A DNA stretch of 64,000 bases. It comes from Cacajao melanocephalus. Its lineage: Eukaryota; Chordata; Mammalia; Primates; Pitheciidae. The translations under genes and the position numbers were made by a program. The DNA lies in the NCBI GenBank assembly GCA_963573385.1, contig CAUYLG010033162.1:62001-126000 (forward strand), read 5' to 3'. Of the stretch, positions 62,701 through 64,000 are shown one piece after another (within the stretch, counting starts at the first letter, position 1; the number at the start of each line of letters is the position of its first letter). The notes under the pieces were generated by a model. The model did no database searches and had not been told where the DNA came from. It saw only the letters and a program-made list of their open reading frames with translations.

Positions 62701-63224
62701 AGTAAGCTTTTGAGGCTAAAAAGCACCATTTGTTCTCTACTGGGACTCAGTACAGAAAATTCACTTCACTCTACACTGCTTAAACATTTACTAAAAGCTT
62801 GTGTATCCTAATAGTAAATCATGGGACCTGAATTTTCCAGGACGATCCCAATTTCAAATCCTCTGTCCTAACTTTCCACATAAACCATCAAAATGTTTTA
62901 GAAATTCCACTCTCTCAGTATCCAAACACTTCTCAGGCCTCCTCTTGCACAAAGCAGCGGCACACACATTCTTTTTTCACACTACAGATCCTAATCTTTG
63001 GTTCAGAAAATGTAGTCAGCAGAGTCCTGCCGGCCCCCTAAAGGAAATGGGGTCAGGGAGAAAAATCCGTGGCAGTCAGCGCTCCATTGCAACTCAGACT
63101 GAGCTGTTTCCCAGCACAGCGATGTAAAGCCAGCCAGGGGAGATCATGCCACAATCAGAGCATCACCCACAGAGGGACATACACTGGGCAGAGGAGTTCA
63201 GCCCCCACCCACTTGTACCTGGGA

Positions 63225-63345
63225 GGCATCCTGGCCACAGGGTTGCTGTGAAGATTAAATGAGTTAAGTTAATATTTGGAGAGCACTCACTACAGTGTGT
63301 GGCAGCCAATAAATACCAGATTAGTGCTGATAACTAAAACCAGAG
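63225..63345 (-). repeat. MIR fragment
   Basis: 'Gttgctgtgaagattaaatg' and 'agcactcactacagtgtgtg gcagccaat' match the antisense MIR distal half. Confidence 0.75.
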
Positions 63346-63522
63346 GCATCCCCGCCTAAGTTACTCCTGCCTAAAAGACAACATAGAGGCATCGCTTCCA
63401 TTCAGGTGAAAAGGAGAATCGGCACTTAGCCCTGGGCTAGGTGAGACCCATGTAGAGAGATGGGCAGACCTTAACCACAGCAGATGGGTTCTGCATTAGT
63501 GAACACCAAGAGGCTGGACTTG

Positions 63523-63785
63523 CTGGGTGCAGAGGCTCACGCCTGTAATCTCAGCACTTTGGGAGGCTGAAGCAGGAGAACTGTTTAAGCCCAGGAGTTT
63601 GAGACTAGCTTGGGCAACACAGTAAGACTGTCTCCACAAAAAAAACAAAAAATTAGCTGGGCGTGGGGCACATACCTGTAGTCCCAGGTGTGAGGTATGA
63701 GGACGACTGCTTGAGCCCTGATCAGGCCACTGCACTCCAACCTGAATGACAGTGTGAGACCTTTTCTAAAAAAACAAAACAGACC
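63523..63785 (+). mobile_element. Alu with 12-bp target-site duplication
   Basis: Starts ctgggtgcagaggctcacgc. aggctggacttg flanks it at 63511-63522 and 63786-63797. The right arm carries a deletion (gaggtatgaggacgactgct). Confidence 0.93.
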
Positions 63786-63824
63786 AGGCTGGACTTGGAG
63801 AAGAGGCACCATGCCTAAAACACA

Positions 63825-64000
63825 CAAAGTCTCTTCATGCCTTTGCCCCTGCTGTTTTGCCTGCCCCGAATGCCATCTTGTTCCTCACTTCAAGGCTCAA
63901 TTCCAATTACACCTTGAAGTTAGAACTAACTTCTCCCCATGGTTAGAACTACTCCCCGCCCCGCCCTGTGTTTCCTGATACCCATCAGAATGAATGGCTG
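63825..64000 (+). repeat. L2 fragment, truncated by window end
   Basis: 'Tgcctttgcccctgctgttt', 'gcctgccccgaatgccatct' and 'cacttcaaggctcaattcca' are L2 words. Confidence 0.8.

Overview
The window is primate nuclear DNA. It is dense in Alu elements, including one of the AluY type, and also carries L1, L2, MIR, MER5-type and MaLR (THE1-like LTR) repeats, with small, widely spaced exons that have GT-AG splice sites. The only gene I can support is PTPN3 (protein tyrosine phosphatase non-receptor type 3, PTPH1), on the minus strand. Nine coding exons join into one open frame that gives residues 1-254 of a protein known to be about 913 aa. This covers the start codon, the F1 and F2 lobes of the FERM domain and the start of F3. 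The rest of FERM, the PDZ domain and the phosphatase domain lie beyond position 1. In humans PTPN3 is on 9q31. I cannot tell human from another Old World primate with confidence.

Layout, in transcription order from high to low coordinates. 64000-31486 is upstream or first-intron sequence with no coding exon and no CpG island that I can see. 31485-31331 is the start-codon exon. A 6.0 kb intron follows, then two exons (25289-25182 and 25105-25063) separated by an intron of only 76 bp. Single exons follow at 22490-22412, 16973-16929, 13027-12975, 6054-5934, 4798-4711 and 1196-1108. All eight introns lying entirely within the window have GT-AG ends, and the phases agree at every junction.

The remaining sequence, about 98%, is intron or upstream sequence. 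It holds about 30 Alu copies or fragments, several L1 3' ends (one at 46.7-48.4 kb split by two Alus), L2 3' ends, many MIRs, MER5-like elements, one solo THE1-like LTR with a 5-bp target duplication, a GGAT-type tetranucleotide array of about 290 bp, AC/AT microsatellites, a 54-bp tandem duplication and several nested insertions.

I found no new biological system. The observations most worth checking concern PTPN3 splicing: the 76-bp intron with an in-frame stop, a non-consensus donor, and a strong decoy acceptor behind a T23 tract that would add an in-frame stop. A CpG-richer patch in intron 5, a mosaic Alu and the local tandem duplications also deserve a look. Repeat family names and boundaries come from memory of consensus sequences, and boundaries are good to roughly 10-20 bases.
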